A stretch of 64,000 nt of DNA from Fomitopsis serialis (GCF_022376445.1 NW_025954965.1:434001-498000); one strand, 5' to 3'. Shown: positions 35,629 through 46,577, numbered from the stretch's first letter. The notes: a model not told the origin generated them from the sequence alone. Translations and numbers: made by a program.

Positions 35629-36226
35629 CTATTTTCATCTAGACGGTGCCGCATTCTGATTGTACTTGGACAAAGTTAATAGCACACTACTAATAAATAG
35701 GCTGCCAGTGTATGATGCGCGTCCTGTGAACCGACTGCAATCATTCCAGACCCACCTCAGGCCTCAGGCTGCAGGTCACTGCGCCCCCGACCCGCGGCCG
35801 TCTTCTCCGAGTCCATGCAAGCTCCAGACTCAACAAGGTCTCGACCGTCAGACCGGGTTCCTCCGAGGTCCCGCCTCCGGCGGTACATGGCTTCAATGTC
35901 AATCTTGCAATTGGTCCTTGGTGTCTTCCTAAGTTACTCTCTTCGGTCCCGAAGAAGCGTCGTTCGTCCAGACCAAGCTCTAGCCAGTCCTCAAAGTACC
36001 TTCATGACATAGTGCTGGTCCCTCAGGTCAAGTACCGGCCCATGGTCTAGAAATCTCTCTCTCACTACAGCTAGAAGCAACTCGGCCACGGCTCACTGCC
36101 CCTCGACCAGGGTAGACAGGTCTCTGGCCAATGCTATCCTCCGCCGTCCGCCCGAGCATGCTCCGTAGTAGTTGTATAAGTTCATCGTTGAGTGCGCCAT
36201 GAACGGCAACAGCACACTCAACAACC
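35629..36226. other. intergenic, nothing recognised
   Basis: 3' flank of the F-box gene and promoter of the aldo-keto reductase. Short frames only. Confidence 0.5.
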
Positions 36227-37509
36227 ATGGTCCAAGGTTTTACACCAGCCAAGCTTCCGCACTTCAGGGAGCCAACCATTACCCTCTTCGACGGAAGTCA
36301 GCTTCCGCAAATCGGCGCTGGGACATGGAAGCACTCTGACGAGATTGCCCCGAAGGCCATCTACACCAGTCTCCAACTCGGTTATCGACTTCTCGATGGC
36401 GCCTACGGTATGTTCCAGCTTCACTCGTATACCAACCTGCATGACTGATTTTTTCGGGGGCGGATAGATTATGGTAACGAGAAAGTTTGCGGTGAGGGCT
36501 TGAGGCGTGCCATCGCCGACGGCGTCGTAAGGCGAGAAGATGTTTGGGTCGCCTCCAAGCTCTGGCAGACGTTTCACGCGAAGGAGCACGTCCGAGCCGC
36601 CGTCAAGAAGTCCCTGGAGGACTGGGGCGTGAACTACTTTGACCTGTACTACATTCACTTCCGTATGTATCTCACTTCGTTTCACCCATCACAATACCGA
36701 GACGCTCCCCGTAGCTATCTCCCTGGCATATGTTCCCATCGAGACCCGGTATCCTCCTGGTAAGCATACGCCGTACATTCTTAGCATGGACTCATCCGAT
36801 CTCGGTTTAGGCTGGTACTATGACGGCGAGAGTGAGGTCCGCCACTCACGCGTCCCGATCCGTGAGACCTGGGAAGCTCTGGAGGAACTCGTCGACGAGG
36901 GGCTCATCCGCCATCTCGGCGTGTCCAATTTCAACAGCGCGCTGCTCATGGACCTACTCAAGTACGCCCGTGTCAAGCCTGCCGTCCTCCAAATCGGTCA
37001 GTCCTCGCTGTCACATCTAGTCTCGCACCACTGACGCCGACTCTTGCAGAGATCCATCCATACAACGCTCAGCAACGCGCCGTTGCCTATGCGCAATCTG
37101 AAGGCGTTGCTGTGACGGCCTACAGCTCCTTCGGTCCGCAAGGCTTCCTCGAGATCAGGACGCCCAAGTCTCTCCACGCCACCTCGCTCTTCATGCAGCC
37201 CGTCGTCACGCAGATCGCCGACGCGCACAACAAGACGCAGGCGGAGGTCCTCCTGAAGTGGGCCATCCAGCGCGGGCTGGCGATCGTCCCCAAGGCAGAC
37301 GACGTGCGCCTGCAGGAGCTGAACTTGCGCGTGGGCGAGACGAGCTGGAGGCTGGACGATGAGGAGATGGAGAGTATCAATGGACTGGATTTAGGCTTGA
37401 GGTTCAATGATCCTGCGGATGTGAGTGGACGCTGCTATTGAGCCCTGTCCGTAGCATAGTAGCTGACGGTTTCTCACAGGACTTTGAGGGCTGTCATATC
37501 TTCTCATAG
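36227..37509 (+). CDS. aldo-keto reductase (xylose reductase-like, AKR2 type)
   Basis: NAD(P)H-dependent cytosolic carbonyl reductase with TIM-barrel fold. ATG 36227 (MVQGFTPAKLPHFREPTITL). Exons join as GYRLLDGAYDYGNEKVCGEG, containing catalytic Asp and Tyr; EDVWVASKLWQTFHAKEHVR with catalytic Lys; NYFDLYYIHFPISLAYVPIE with catalytic His; RETWEALEELVDEGLIRHLG; VSNFNSALLMDLLKYA; and EIHPYNAQQRAVAYAQSEGV. The cofactor loop reads GLAIVPKADDVRLQEL, differing from the IPKSN form of yeast xylose reductase. The last exon codes DFEGCHIFS, stop 37507-37509. The family's final intron and 3' flank reappear as a remnant at 44762-44960. Substrate is not provable. Confidence 0.9.
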
Positions 37510-38710
37510 TGCCGACGCTTCGCCAGGGTTCCTGTACTGATGACAACGAAGATCAGTATCGGCGTGTATCAGTACTGGTATAGGCCGCTTAATCACCGCG
37601 CGTCACATCGTTTGTAATCCAAGCCTTATGCGCTATACTTACGCATTGCCTCTATATCAGCGTACTGTGCACTCGGAACAAAGCACATTTGCGAGGCTTT
37701 ACATGCTTCGTTGGTGACTCGCCGGCATCTCCTTGGGTGCAGGCTTCAAGAAGTTGATCAGCCTCGTATTGGCATACAGTTCGACTCATGGACGTCGGAG
37801 TTACCTCCCCCGGCAGACGCGGGGCAGACGCAGACAGGACAATATTCCTTCAAACCTTCCGAGTCGTGCCTCAGGGTCTCCTTGTCTGATGGCACCGTAG
37901 CACTGGACTTGGAGTCGATCAAAATGTTATTGGCAGGCCCCGCCGACTCAGAGCCCGAGGCAAGCTCTGAAGCTTAAGTGAAGTCTCATCATGACAATAT
38001 TAATGTCGTTTGTATGCACGAATCGAGGAGGACTCGGATTCCCCATTGATCCGGATGGAGTCCGAGTCCGAGTCGGACGAAGACTGGGAGGAAAAGCCGT
38101 TCAGTTTGCGGTGGTCATTGACGCAGGTGAGCTCGCATGCACCAATGTATATGCTTCTGTCACTGAAGCACTGAGGCTCTAGGAGGACATAATAGTGTAT
38201 AGACATACCGGTGCAGCATCAGACGGCTTCGGCCCGGACTTGGGCGGATACTCACCTCACTGGCGTGCACAGCTACAATTGGTGACCCATTACCCAACGG
38301 CGTCGAACGCCAAAACGGAAGCGCCAGGCCAGGAACTTACACCTTACACACGACTCGGTGTCCTACTGGTCACTGCATTCTGACAGTTGCAATCTTTTGT
38401 ACCAACGCGACAGGATATCAAGTTCGGAATTTGGAATTTCCCGTTCTGTAGTGTGCACATCCACAAGGAGGCCAACTGTATACGTGGATGCCGCCAAAAA
38501 CGGTTCGCTGATTACCTCAAACGTTCAGCTGTCACACGTTTGGTGAAATGCAGCTATGGTGAGCATGATCATCAGAACCGCCGCCGCTGAACTGCCATGT
38601 ATGTCATTTGCAATGGAGAACGGTACTTCCTTCAATACCGCTGTCTTTGGCTGTCCATCAAAGGGGGACCTAGAAATACGCTCCAGCCTCCCCCTCTTAC
38701 CAAGGCCCCC
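37510..38710. other. left part of duplicated block, degenerate
   Basis: From about 37932 the sequence is homologous to 41204 onward. It holds a GAGTCCGAGTCC simple repeat (near 38057) and fragments of a plus frame (38195-38383, LQLVTHYPTASNAKTEAPGQ) that are intact as a longer frame in the other copy (41466-41927) but broken by stops here. No functional gene seen. Confidence 0.5.
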
Positions 38711-40455
38711 ATGCTTCCCATGACTACCCTTGCGTACATGTCTGGACGGGTTCAGGTCACAGCCATCCTCATTCTAGCCCTCTATTCCACGCTGATAGCT
38801 GGTTCATCCGCGCCCACTTGCTACCCTGGTAGCGATACCCTTCAGTGGTACATCGATGCTGTCGGAGAGACACCGTGTAAGGATTTCGTGTCTCATAGAA
38901 ATGTCATTGGCTAATCTCACTTTTTTGTAGGCGCGACTTACCAGCGGCTGCGGCAGATATGCAATAGCGATTGTATGTTGTGACTCAACCGCACAATACT
39001 GAAATCTGAACTGCTGTGCAGATACGACTCCAACATGGAGTATCGACGCCAGTACAGATCAATGTGACGACCCACTGAGTATGCCCATCATGTTTTTGCT
39101 AGCGTGTTTTGGAAAAAGGTTAATGATCGTCGACTTAGGTACTTGTTGCTGCAACTCCATCACATGGTCTGTGCGAATGTTGTGCATCAAGTACGTTCCC
39201 GACAATCCTTTCTCTTCTCGCATTGACATTGGCACTTGGCACTATCTGCGACAAGCTGCCAATGGGACGAGTTCGGTGTCAACGACCCTGGGCACACCGC
39301 CGGTACGTGTCTTATTCAGTCTGGATGTGTCACTCTTATAAATCCGGTCGTCCCAAAGGTGCGGGTGCATACTACAACTACCGATGGAGTACAGGGACTC
39401 CGAACAGTGGCACGTACTGCGGGGACGGGTACAATCAGACGTAAGGCTTAGGTCTTTGATTTTGTGAGGGCTGATGTACTCATTGTCGCATGGTCAAGAT
39501 TACCGGACAGCCTCCAGCGAGCAGTTTGCGACAGGGGCATCAACCTTGCTAGCTTCTTTTACAGCGTATTTTGGCCTGATGGATCATGGTGCGTGCATTC
39601 TGCATATGATGGGTGTATAGTAATTCTACACTGACTTCACTGTCCAGGGACTTGTGAGTATCATTGCTATCGCTTTGCCAACGTCTCATCAGCCCCATTA
39701 CAGCCCGACTTTTGAAACCCTCGCAAAAGGGGTTTTGGCGTCGAATAACAACCAGTCACTCGACTCTTGTGCTAACAGTACGAGTACTTCCACCGTGACC
39801 ACTGTTACTATGTCAGGGACGAACACTGCAAGCATAGTACCTCCGACGAGCGCAGTCGGGGGGAAGGTAAACACTAGTACTGTAGCGGCGGTCGGTGCCA
39901 CCCTTGGCGGTGCATTGGTGTTGCTTCTTGGCGCAATCATCATCTATATCAAGAAGCGGACTAGTACGGCTGAGCTTCCTCGTTCAAGCATGGACGTGAC
40001 AGAGAACAAGTGGCAAGCGGACGATCCTACTGGTATCACTCCTTTCCTCGGCCAATCTCCGCATCAGCCGCCGGATGCGAGACTCTTCCGTGAGTGGCAT
40101 GCCGCACCATCGGATTGATTCCTGGCTCATACTAGTGGTATCCGACTAAGATCTTACATCACCGTTGCCTGCTGCCCTTCGCGAGACAGACGTACTCCCG
40201 CATACCCCGTATTCGATGCGAGCACTGGCAGCCCCGGCTAACACAGCCGACTCGGAAGCCTCGGAGTATCCGCCCACTCGCGCAACGACCGCCCCCTGGG
40301 ATAAGGAAGAGAGCGTAAGGACCAACAGTCCACCGCGCAGCGTTGACACGGGCAGAGCGATAGGAGCTGGACTACGAGAGCACGACGGGGGATACACTAT
40401 ACAGGAGTCGCGGTTGCCTCCGGAATACCGCACGGTGTACTCAGGCTCGGGATGA
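38711..40455 (+). CDS. Cys-rich single-pass membrane protein, copy A
   Basis: Start at ATG 38711 (MLPMTTLAYMSGRVQVTAIL); a second ATG at 38720 is equally possible. A signal peptide (TAILILALYSTLIAG) is followed by an extracellular domain assembled from short exons: SSAPTCYPGSDTLQWYIDAV, ATYQRLRQICNSDYTTPTWS, STDQCDDPLSTCCCNSITWS, CQWDEFGVNDPGHTAGAGAY, GTPNSGTYCGDGYNQTLPDS, NLASFFYSVFWPDGSWDF. A Ser/Thr stalk (NSTSTSTVTTVTMSGTNTAS) leads to one membrane helix (AVGATLGGALVLLLGAIIIY) and a stop-transfer KKR. The cytoplasmic tail reads MDVTENKWQADDPTGITPFL and, after one more intron, EHDGGYTIQESRLPPEYRTV, ending YSGSG. The layout (signal, Cys-rich head, Thr/Ser stalk, helix, tail) resembles fungal surface sensors and related uncharacterised basidiomycete proteins. 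Function unknown. Confidence 0.75.
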
Positions 40456-40819
40456 GGCACGCTCCTGAGTCGCAGATTGCATAGGAGGCTTCTCTGTTCA
40501 GGTGAGTTGTGGTCATGCCCGCGGCTGTATAGTATACTGAGATTTATGCTTAGTCCGCATACTCTCCACCGTCGTTTACTTGGAACGCTTCCTTGGCATA
40601 TGTCCGAGTCGTCGTCAGCCTTTTTGCTAAATCACTCTGTCGTTATCCAAATATTCGACGCTTACGGGTCGGCACTATATCACCAGTGAGTTTAGACGCA
40701 ACCGTACGCGGCTTAAGCAGAAGTTCATCGAACATACCATTCACTATCTATCATAACACACCACGGCTACATACAGAGAGGAACACATCCCTCCGTGCAC
40801 CCCGAACTACACCTGGAGC

Positions 40820-41168
40820 CTACTTCCAGAGCGGATGCTCATCAGGGCCACCCAGCAGCAAACGACTTTCTTCATCGTCTTTCTCGCTGAATTCGCCCGA
40901 CTGCAGCAACTGGTGCTCCTCCCTGTTCAGCCTCGTGAGTATGGTCCAGTTGAGCGCGGTGGCAGCGGCGCTGACAAGGACGAGGTATCCGATGGCAAAG
41001 CCGTGGCCGAGGTAGAACTTGAAGCGCGGTGCGTATCTGTACAATCCCGTGCCAACGATCGCCCCTGCATGCATGCGCGTTAGAGCTATTGGTATCAACT
41101 GAACGAGGGCAGGGCGACTCACGTTTCCGACACTGATCTGCAGCGCACACTGGCACGCGACGGCACAT
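40820..41168 (-). pseudogene. C-terminal remnant of an MFS transporter, copy A
   Basis: Minus-strand exons encode only the last membrane helix and tail of an MFS permease: MHAGAIVGTGLYRYAPRFKF, YLGHGFAIGYLVLVSAAATA, LNWTILTRLNREEHQLLQSG, ending HPLWK at 40820. The YAPRFKFYLGHGFA pattern resembles the C-terminus of Dal5-like allantoate/anion permeases. Homology stops at about 41168-41195, where copy B begins, so eleven or so helices are missing. It cannot be functional. Confidence 0.6.
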
Positions 41169-41465
41169 TTGACTCAGTCCTCGTTAACTTGAAGGCAGGC
41201 CCCGACTCACTGGAGCCCGAGGCAAGCTCTGAAACTTAAGTGAAGTCTCATCATCACAATAATAATGTCGTTTGTGTTCACGAACCGAGGACTCGGATTC
41301 CCCATTGATCCGGACGGAGTCCGAGTCCGAGCCAGACGAAGACTGGGAGGAAAAGCGGTACAGTTTGCGGTGGTCGTTGACGCAGGTGACTGAGGTGAGT
41401 TAGCATGCACCAGTGTAGTATATGCTTCTGTCACTAAAGCACTGAGCCCCTAGGAGGACAGAGTA

Positions 41466-41927
41466 GTGTCTAGACAGACTGGGGCAGCATCAGACGACTT
41501 CAGCACGGACTTAGACGGATACTTGCCTCAGCGTGCACAGCTGCAGTTGGCGACCTATTACGCAGCGGCGTCGAACGCCAAAACAAAGGCGCTAGGCCAG
41601 ACACTTCTACCTTCAACACGACTCGGTGCCCTACTGACAGTTGCAATCTTTTGTATCACCGCGACAAGATATGAAGTTCGGAAGCGGGGATTCATCGGAA
41701 TTGCCCGTTCTGTCACGGTAGTGCCACTGATATACTGCACACTGGCATGTACAAGGAGGCCAGCTGAATTCACGGATGCCGCCAGAAACGGTTCGCTGAT
41801 CGCCCTTTTCAATCAGCGCTACGCCCACCCGGATACCAGTCTTTACAAGGTAAATAGTCTCAGCTATCCAAACTCGACCTACTACTACTCACGAAGAGCA
41901 CAGGTTTCCCTTAAGGCTGTATCATGA
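41466..41927 (+). CDS. hypothetical 153-aa frame specific to copy B
   Basis: Open frame starting SRQTGAASDDFSTDLDGYLP and containing a hydrophobic helix (LGALLTVAIFCITATRYEV) and a second (VTVVPLIYCTLAC). It continues RRPAEFTDAARNGSLIALFN and ends QVSLKAVS. The first codon is not a strong start. In copy A the same region is shorter and broken by stops. It may be an exon of a larger gene or a decayed gene end. Not recognised. Confidence 0.3.
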   Translation: MSRQTGAASDDFSTDLDGYLPQRAQLQLATYYAAASNAKTKALGQTLLPSTRLGALLTVAIFCITATRYEVRKRGFIGIARSVTVVPLIYCTLACTRRPAEFTDAARNGSLIALFNQRYAHPDTSLYKVNSLSYPNSTYYYSRRAQVSLKAVS

Positions 41928-42349
41928 TTCGTGACCTTATCAACTTCTTCTGCAAGAGATACAGATACGTTGTAGTCTGTGACCTCAGACCCTCCTTTCT
42001 GAGCAGAACCGGTACGCCCTCCATAATTACACCCAACTTATAGCATATGATTCGATGGATGCAGCTCGAAGTCGTCTTTGTTCTGTCCTTATATCTGATG
42101 CTGCCAGTGGTTTGCATTTGCCAGCCTGACTGAAAGTTCAGCTGTCACACATTTGTTGCAATGCGATTATGATGAACACGATCATCGCTGGAAACGCCGA
42201 ACTCAATGTTATCAACTGTCCGGCTTATGCCAGTGGATGTCATTTGCTATGGAGAACGATACTTCCTCTAATAGTACCGCTGTCTTTGGCTGTCCATTAA
42301 AGGGGGAGCTAGAAATACGCTCCAGCCTCCCCATCCTACCAAGGCCCCT

Positions 42350-44093
42350 ATGCTTCCCATGACTACCCTTGCGTACATGTCTGGATGGGTTCAGGTCACA
42401 GCCATCCTCGTTCTAACCCTCTATTCCGCGCTGATAGCTGGTTCATCCGCGCCCACTTGCTACCCTGGTAGCGATACCCTTCAGTGGTACACCAATGCTG
42501 TCGGAGAGACACCGTGTAAGAATTTCGTGTCTCATGAAGATGTCATTGGCTCATCTCACTTTTTTGTAGGCGCGACGTACCAGCGGCTGCGGCAGATATG
42601 CAATAGCGATTGTATGTTGTAACTCAACCGCACAATACTGAAATCTGAACTGTCGCGCAGATACGACTCCAACGTGGAGTATCGACGCCTATACAGATCA
42701 ATGTGACGACCCACTAAGTATGCCCATCGTGCTTTTGCTAGCGTGTTTTGGAGAAAGGTTAATAATCGTCGACTTAGGTACTTGTTGCTGCAACTCCATC
42801 ACATGGTCTGTGCGAATGTTATGCATCAAGTACGTTCCCGACAATCCTTTCTCTTCTCGCATTGACATTGGCACTTGGCACTATCTGCGACAAGCTGCCA
42901 ATGGGACGAGTTCGGTGTCAACGACCCTGGGCACTCCGCCGGTACGTGTCTTGGTCAGTCCGATGGATGTGTCACTCTTATAAATCCGGTCGTCCCAAAG
43001 GTGCGGGTGCATACTACAACTACCGATGGAGTACAGGGACTCCGAACAGTGGCACGTACTGCGGGGACGGGTATAATCAGACGTAAGGCTTAGGTCTTTA
43101 ATTTTGTGAGGGATGATGTACTCATTGTCACATGGTCAAGATTACCGGACAGCCTCCAGCGAGCAGTTTGCGACAGGGGCATCAACCTTGCTAGCTTCTT
43201 TTATAGCGTATTTTGGCCTGATGGATCATGGTGCGTTCATTCTGCATATAATGGGTGTACAAGGCTACACTGACTTCACTGTCCAGGGACTTGTGAGTAT
43301 CATTGCTAGCGCTTTCAAGTTGCCGATGTCTCATCGACTTCATTACAGCCCGACTTTTGGAACCCTCGCAAAAGGGGTTTTGGCGTCGAATAACAACCAG
43401 TCACTCGACCCCTGTACTAACAGTACGAGCACTTTCACCGTCACGACCACTGTTACTATGCCGGGGACGAAAACTGCAAGCATACCACCTCCGACGGGCG
43501 CAGTCGGGGGGAAGGTAGACACTAGTACTGTAGCGGCGGTCGGTGCCACCCTTGGCGGTGCATTGGTGTTGCTTCTTGGCGCAATCATCATCTATATTAA
43601 GAAGCGGCCTAGTACGGTTGAGCGTCCTCGTTCAAGCATGGACGTGACAGAGAACAAGCAAGCGGACGATCCTACTGGTATTACTCCTTTCCTCGGCCAA
43701 TTTCCGCACGAGCCGCCGGATGCGAGACTCTTCCGTGAGTGGCATGCCGCACCATCGGGTTGATTCCTGGCTCATGCTAGTGGTACCTGACTAAGATCCT
43801 ACTTCACCATTGCCTGCTGCCCTTCACGAGACAGACGCAATCCCGCATGCCCCGTATTCGATGCGAGCAGCCCGGTCAATACAGCCGAAGCCTCGGAGTA
43901 TCCGCCCACTCGCACAACGACCGCCCCTTGGCAGAGCGTGGGGACCAACAGTCCACCGCGCAGCGTTGACACGAGCCCATCGCTAGGAGCTGGAATACGA
44001 GAGCACGACGGGGAATACAATATACAGGAGTCGCGGTTGCCTCCGGAATACCGCACTGTGTACTCAGGCTCGGTGTACTCAGGCTCGGGATGA
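42350..44093 (+). CDS. Cys-rich single-pass membrane protein, copy B, with altered C-terminal tail
   Basis: Paralogue of 38711-40455 with the same exon plan: signal peptide (TAILVLTLYSALIAG), TCYPGSDTLQWYTNAVGETP, CCCNSITWSVRMLCI, GTPNSGTYCGDGYNQTLPDS, stalk, helix (AVGATLGGALVLLLGAIIIY) and tail (TENKQADDPTGITPFLGQFP). In the last exon a C run at 43871-43873 is one base shorter than in copy A, so the tail leaves frame and would stop near 43993. With the base restored it would end like copy A, after a perfect 15-base tandem repeat of GTGTACTCAGGCTCG (about 44059-44088). Either assembly error or real divergence of the tail. Confidence 0.65.
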
Positions 44094-44372
44094 GGTACGC
44101 TCCTGAGTCATGGGTTGCATCGGCTTCGCTGTTCGGTGAGTTGTGGCCAAGTCCGCGGCTGTATAACATACTTACTGAGAATGATTCTTAGTTCGCATTC
44201 TCTCCACTGTCGTTACTTGGAACGCTTCTTTGGCATATGTCGTCAGGCTTTTGGCTAGATACCTCTGTTGTTACCCATATATTCGACGCTTGCGGGTCGT
44301 TATATCCACCTGTCTTTTTTAACATTCCACGCCTACATACAGAGAGGAACACATCCGGCCGTGCACCTCGAA

Positions 44373-44785
44373 CTACACCTGGAACTTCCAGAGCGGCGGC
44401 CGATGCTCATCACCCAGCAGCAAACGACTTTCTTCGTCGACTTTCTCGCGGAAGTCGCCCGACTGCAGCAACCGCTCCTTCTCCCTGTTCCGCCTCCGAG
44501 TATGAAGCAGTTGAGGGCGGCAGCGGCGCTGACGAGGACGTGGCCGAGGTAGAACTTGAAGCGCGGCGCGTATCTGTACAACTGCGTGCCAACGATCGCC
44601 CCTGCATGCATGCGCGTTAGAGTTATTATCAACTGAACGAAGGCAGGGCGACTCACGTTTCCGACACTGATCTGCAGCGCACACTGGCACACGACGGCAC
44701 ATTTGAGTAGTCCAGAGACGTTGTTCGCGGGCGATGACAGCGTGGTCGCGTGGCACGCTACTATGAGCCCTGTCCATGGCATCTG
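44373..44785 (-). pseudogene. C-terminal remnant of an MFS transporter, copy B
   Basis: Homologue of 40820-41168, slightly longer upstream: MPWTGLIVACHATTLSSPAN, NVSGLLKCAVVCQCALQISV, then AGAIVGTQLYRYAPRFKFYL. Small deletions relative to copy A break the frame after FKFYLGHVLVSAAAALN. The N-terminal helices are absent; the sequence passes at about 44762 into a copy of the aldo-keto reductase 3' region. Confidence 0.6.
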
Positions 44786-44960
44786 CCTACAGGAGTTGAG
44801 GGTTGTCAATCTTCCTAGTGCCGACGCTTCGCTGGGGTCCTGAACTAAGTAGTCTCAGCGAGCAGTATGGGTTATAGGATTGAGATATACACAGTAGTAC
44901 TCGTATAGTTAATCACAGCGTGTCACATCGTTTGGTCACCAAGCCTTTTGCGCTATGCAC
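44762..44960 (+). repeat. duplicated remnant of the aldo-keto reductase 3' end
   Basis: Matches 37455-37640 in the same orientation: TGAGCCCTGTCC, GTGCCGACGCTTCGC, GTCACATCGTTTG and AAGCC...GCGCTAT blocks recur in order with indels. It marks the start of a partial third repeat unit. Confidence 0.7.
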
Positions 44961-45150
44961 ATCTCGCAATAAATATCCTGTTATGACGGGAGGGTTTATT
45001 ATACATTGCTGTTGAACCAGCAGGTCACAAAGAGTTTAGCACGGCCGCCACTGCAACACAGACGGTCCGGGTCAAATGATGATACATAATGCACAGGTTG
45101 GTGGTACAGTCCATGAACTGATATACAAACGCGATAGCACTGTGACAAAC
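44961..45150. other. intergenic
   Basis: Short flank between the duplicated block and the Rmd5 gene; nothing recognised. Confidence 0.5.
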
Positions 45151-46577
45151 CTAAAATTGTACACGGAGAGCGCGCCAACTTGCGATTCGACAGGACAATA
45201 TGGCACTTGACTCGGCTGGAAAGGACAGCCTCGTTAGTTCATTAATGCGCCGAGCACAAATTACTGACCCTCCTGGTTTGCTCAGCTTCTGCAAGCTGTC
45301 CTTCGTGATGACATGCCCCACCCATCATCATTGGTGGGTTCTGGTCTGTCGACTGTTCCTTGAGACAGGACAGGCGAAGATCGAGTGGTATCTGTTCTCC
45401 GGCGGTAGTGGAATCTCGATCTAGGGCAAAGGTCAGCACCAGTTCAGGGGCAGAAAGCGGCATTCGACTTACAGGCAGCTCCTCTGAATGGCTCCACCCG
45501 CTCTTCCGCTCGCGCATGACCTTCCTACCTTTCTCTATCCGTGCCAGCGCCCCTCCCCCACCGATGTCGCCGACAACACGCAGGGGCACCTGTCTACTCA
45601 TCCCCAGACTGGCACAGTACTCCTTCGCGAACATGGGCTCGAGGTCGAGGTGCAGCGACGACGAAGCGAGGTCGGCGTACGGTGACGATGCCAGGCGCGA
45701 CACAGGCAAGTAAAGCAGGCAGCCCATCAGCCTACGGATTTCTGGCTCGTGTTGATCGTAGAAGGGAGGGAAGAAGGCCCTCGCGTACTCTATTGCGGTG
45801 TTCTCTCCTCGTGGATCACGTATTATTGTCAGGTAGCGCAGGTAGCGGGAGCGGTGCAGGAGGAACTCGAGCGGCGATGCGCGAGCGTGGAGGAAAGATC
45901 GGTTTGTTCTGCCCATCTGCGTAGATGATTAGACACGGCTGCGATGGTTGCAGCAGATGTACTGTGTTGAATACGCACTGTAGCGCGGGGTCGATATCGT
46001 GTTCCCTGAGAGCCGTCACAATCTCATGGAGTTCCTTGAACTGACGTCGTGTAACTTGATCAATGTCAACACTAGACTCCTGATTAGATGGTAAGCATCC
46101 CTAGCTTAGAACAGCACGGCACGCACTTCGATGAAAGTCTCGGCTGTGTTGAATTGTCCCGTTCTGAGAAAGTGCAGTGCTATCGTTCTCTCCAATGCGG
46201 CGTTGGCCTCCGGTGAAGAGAATAACGGAGCATACGTTGGGAGAGTTGCTTGGAATCTCTGCTTGAGGCATCAGAATACCCCATGGCATTGGACATACAC
46301 GACCCACCTTATCCAGTGCCTTCCCAATCTTATTCAGCGCATTATACACCTCCTTCTGCCGCTCGTCTACCTCCCTCTTCCTCGTCTCCACGGTCTTCGA
46401 CAGGATCGTCAACGTCTCGTCCGTCGCCGTGCCGACCTGCAGCCTGTCCTTGACTTCCCGGAGCGACTGCAGGAGCGAGTCTAGGGAGTCGTTGACACTC
46501 GGGCTCTTGCCCTTCGACGACGACGAGTCTGACACCAGCTTCTGCAATCTCCCGAGCTCCTTCAGAGGGCCGTCCAT
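45151..46577 (-). CDS. RMD5: Rmd5/Gid2 (RMND5), GID/CTLH ubiquitin ligase subunit, with apparent frame breaks
   Basis: RING-like subunit of the GID/CTLH E3 complex, which degrades gluconeogenic enzymes. ATG 46577 (MDGPLKELGRLQKLVSDSSS), coiled N-terminus (DETLTILSKTVETRKREVDE), then TYAPLFSSPEANAALERTIA, LHFLRTGQFNTAETFIE (LisH/CTLH region) and RQFKELHEIVTALREHDIDP. The CRA region follows: SPLEFLLHRSRYLRYLTIIR, IRRLMGCLLYLPVSRLASSP and FAKEYCASLGMSRQVPLRVV. The C-terminal RING-like part carries KEQSTDQNPPMMM and GHVITKDSLQKLSK. Single-base problems occur at 45903-45905, 45316-45319 and 45202-45203. At the second site the expected Cys before Gly-His is not readable in any frame. Confidence 0.85.

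Larger units (their letters stand above)
37932..41195 (+). repeat. tandem duplication, copy A
   Basis: About 3.26 kb containing a degenerate frame, a Cys-rich membrane protein gene and a minus-strand MFS C-terminal remnant, in the same order and orientation as copy B. The offset to copy B is about 3.27 kb at the left and about 3.64 kb at the membrane gene, because copy B has roughly 370 extra bases (about 41,640-42,120 region). The junction with copy B lies near 41195-41204. Confidence 0.85.
41204..44761 (+). repeat. tandem duplication, copy B
   Basis: Second copy of the block at 37932-41195, same order: degenerate/extended frame, Cys-rich membrane protein, MFS remnant. It is followed directly by a copy of the aldo-keto reductase last-intron and 3'-flank sequence, so the array ends in a partial third unit. 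Confidence 0.85.

Noticed and set aside
38040..38090. GAGTCC repeats as a CRISPR-like or coding repeat
   Set aside because: Only a short simple-sequence run, without spacers, in a degenerate duplicated segment.
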